From Bacteroidota bacterium (GTDB lineage: Bacteria > Bacteroidota > Bacteroidia > Chitinophagales > UBA2359), in the NCBI GenBank assembly GCA_020627525.1, contig JAHDGP010000308.1:1-5725 (forward strand): a DNA stretch of 5,725 bases. The letters are read 5' to 3'. The notes beneath the pieces were generated by a model. That model searched no databases, was not told the DNA's origin, and saw only the letters and a program-made list of their open reading frames with translations. Positions within the stretch are counted from its first letter, which is position 1; each line of letters opens with the position of its first letter. Below are positions 5,713-5,725 of this stretch, in pieces. The position numbers and the translations under genes were made by a program.

Positions 5713-5725
5713 TTTTAAAAACCTC
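5701..5725. repeat. Left part of a palindromic intergenic repeat cut by the window edge
   Basis: GAGGTTTT (5709-5716) and AAAACCTC (5718-5725) form a perfect 8-bp inverted repeat around one A, and the right arm ends exactly at the window edge. The bases before the left arm are AGACCTAC (5701-5708). If the palindrome continues, the next bases outside the window should be GTAGGTCT, which would make a stem of about 16 bp. The second 17-nt unit forms part of this left arm. Confidence 0.6.

Noticed and set aside
1..5725. CRISPR array, insertion sequence, prophage or defence island
   Set aside because: No regularly spaced repeats, transposase or integrase motifs, or restriction/toxin-like proteins are seen. 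The tRNA gene shows no duplicated 3' end that would mark an integration site.

Overview
The window is AT-rich (roughly one third G+C). It reads as a chromosomal segment of a Bacteroidota bacterium, most likely from the Saprospiria or a neighbouring non-Bacteroides class. The reasons are the ExbB / small membrane protein / ExbD / ExbD gene order typical of that phylum, A/T-rich leaders with no Shine-Dalgarno sequence before most starts, hits to the TTG-N19/20-TAnnTTTG promoter style, a 480-residue helical protein carrying an 'SPFFN' motif I associate with a Bacteroidota family, and a terminal repeat of the 'AGACCT..GAGGTTTT' kind that I recall from Bacteroidota intergenic regions. The placement comes from memory of these families, not from a search.

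Layout. Bases 1-532 hold the N-terminal part of a minus-strand gene for an exported, cysteine-containing, Ig-like surface protein that runs off the left edge. A 189-bp divergent intergenic region (533-721) separates it from a plus-strand gene (722-2164) for a 480-residue cytoplasmic helical-repeat protein of unknown function, which is followed by a long hairpin terminator. Then come a complete TatD-family metal-dependent hydrolase gene (2286-3053), a 172-bp intergenic stretch, a tRNA-Ser(GGA) gene (3226-3313), and a four-gene proton-channel operon: exbB (3356-4093), a 114-residue three-helix membrane protein (4143-4487), exbD1 (4548-5105) and exbD2 (5147-5617). The operon ends at a strong 14-bp hairpin with a T-run. 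Immediately after it begins a tandem 17-nt repeat that leads into a palindrome cut by the right edge.

How the genes fit together. The exb operon should encode the inner-membrane motor that converts proton-motive force into TonB-dependent work at the outer membrane. ExbB forms the channel ring, and two different ExbD proteins each carry the conserved membrane Asp. The intervening three-helix protein is a candidate accessory subunit. No tonB gene is visible inside the window. The other genes look like unrelated housekeeping or lineage-specific loci. I see no CRISPR array, insertion sequence, phage gene or defence system. The items most worth following are the small membrane protein in the exb operon, the extended ExbD1, the tRNA-to-exbB junction without a terminator, a near-identical motif in two intergenic regions, and the right-edge palindromic repeat.
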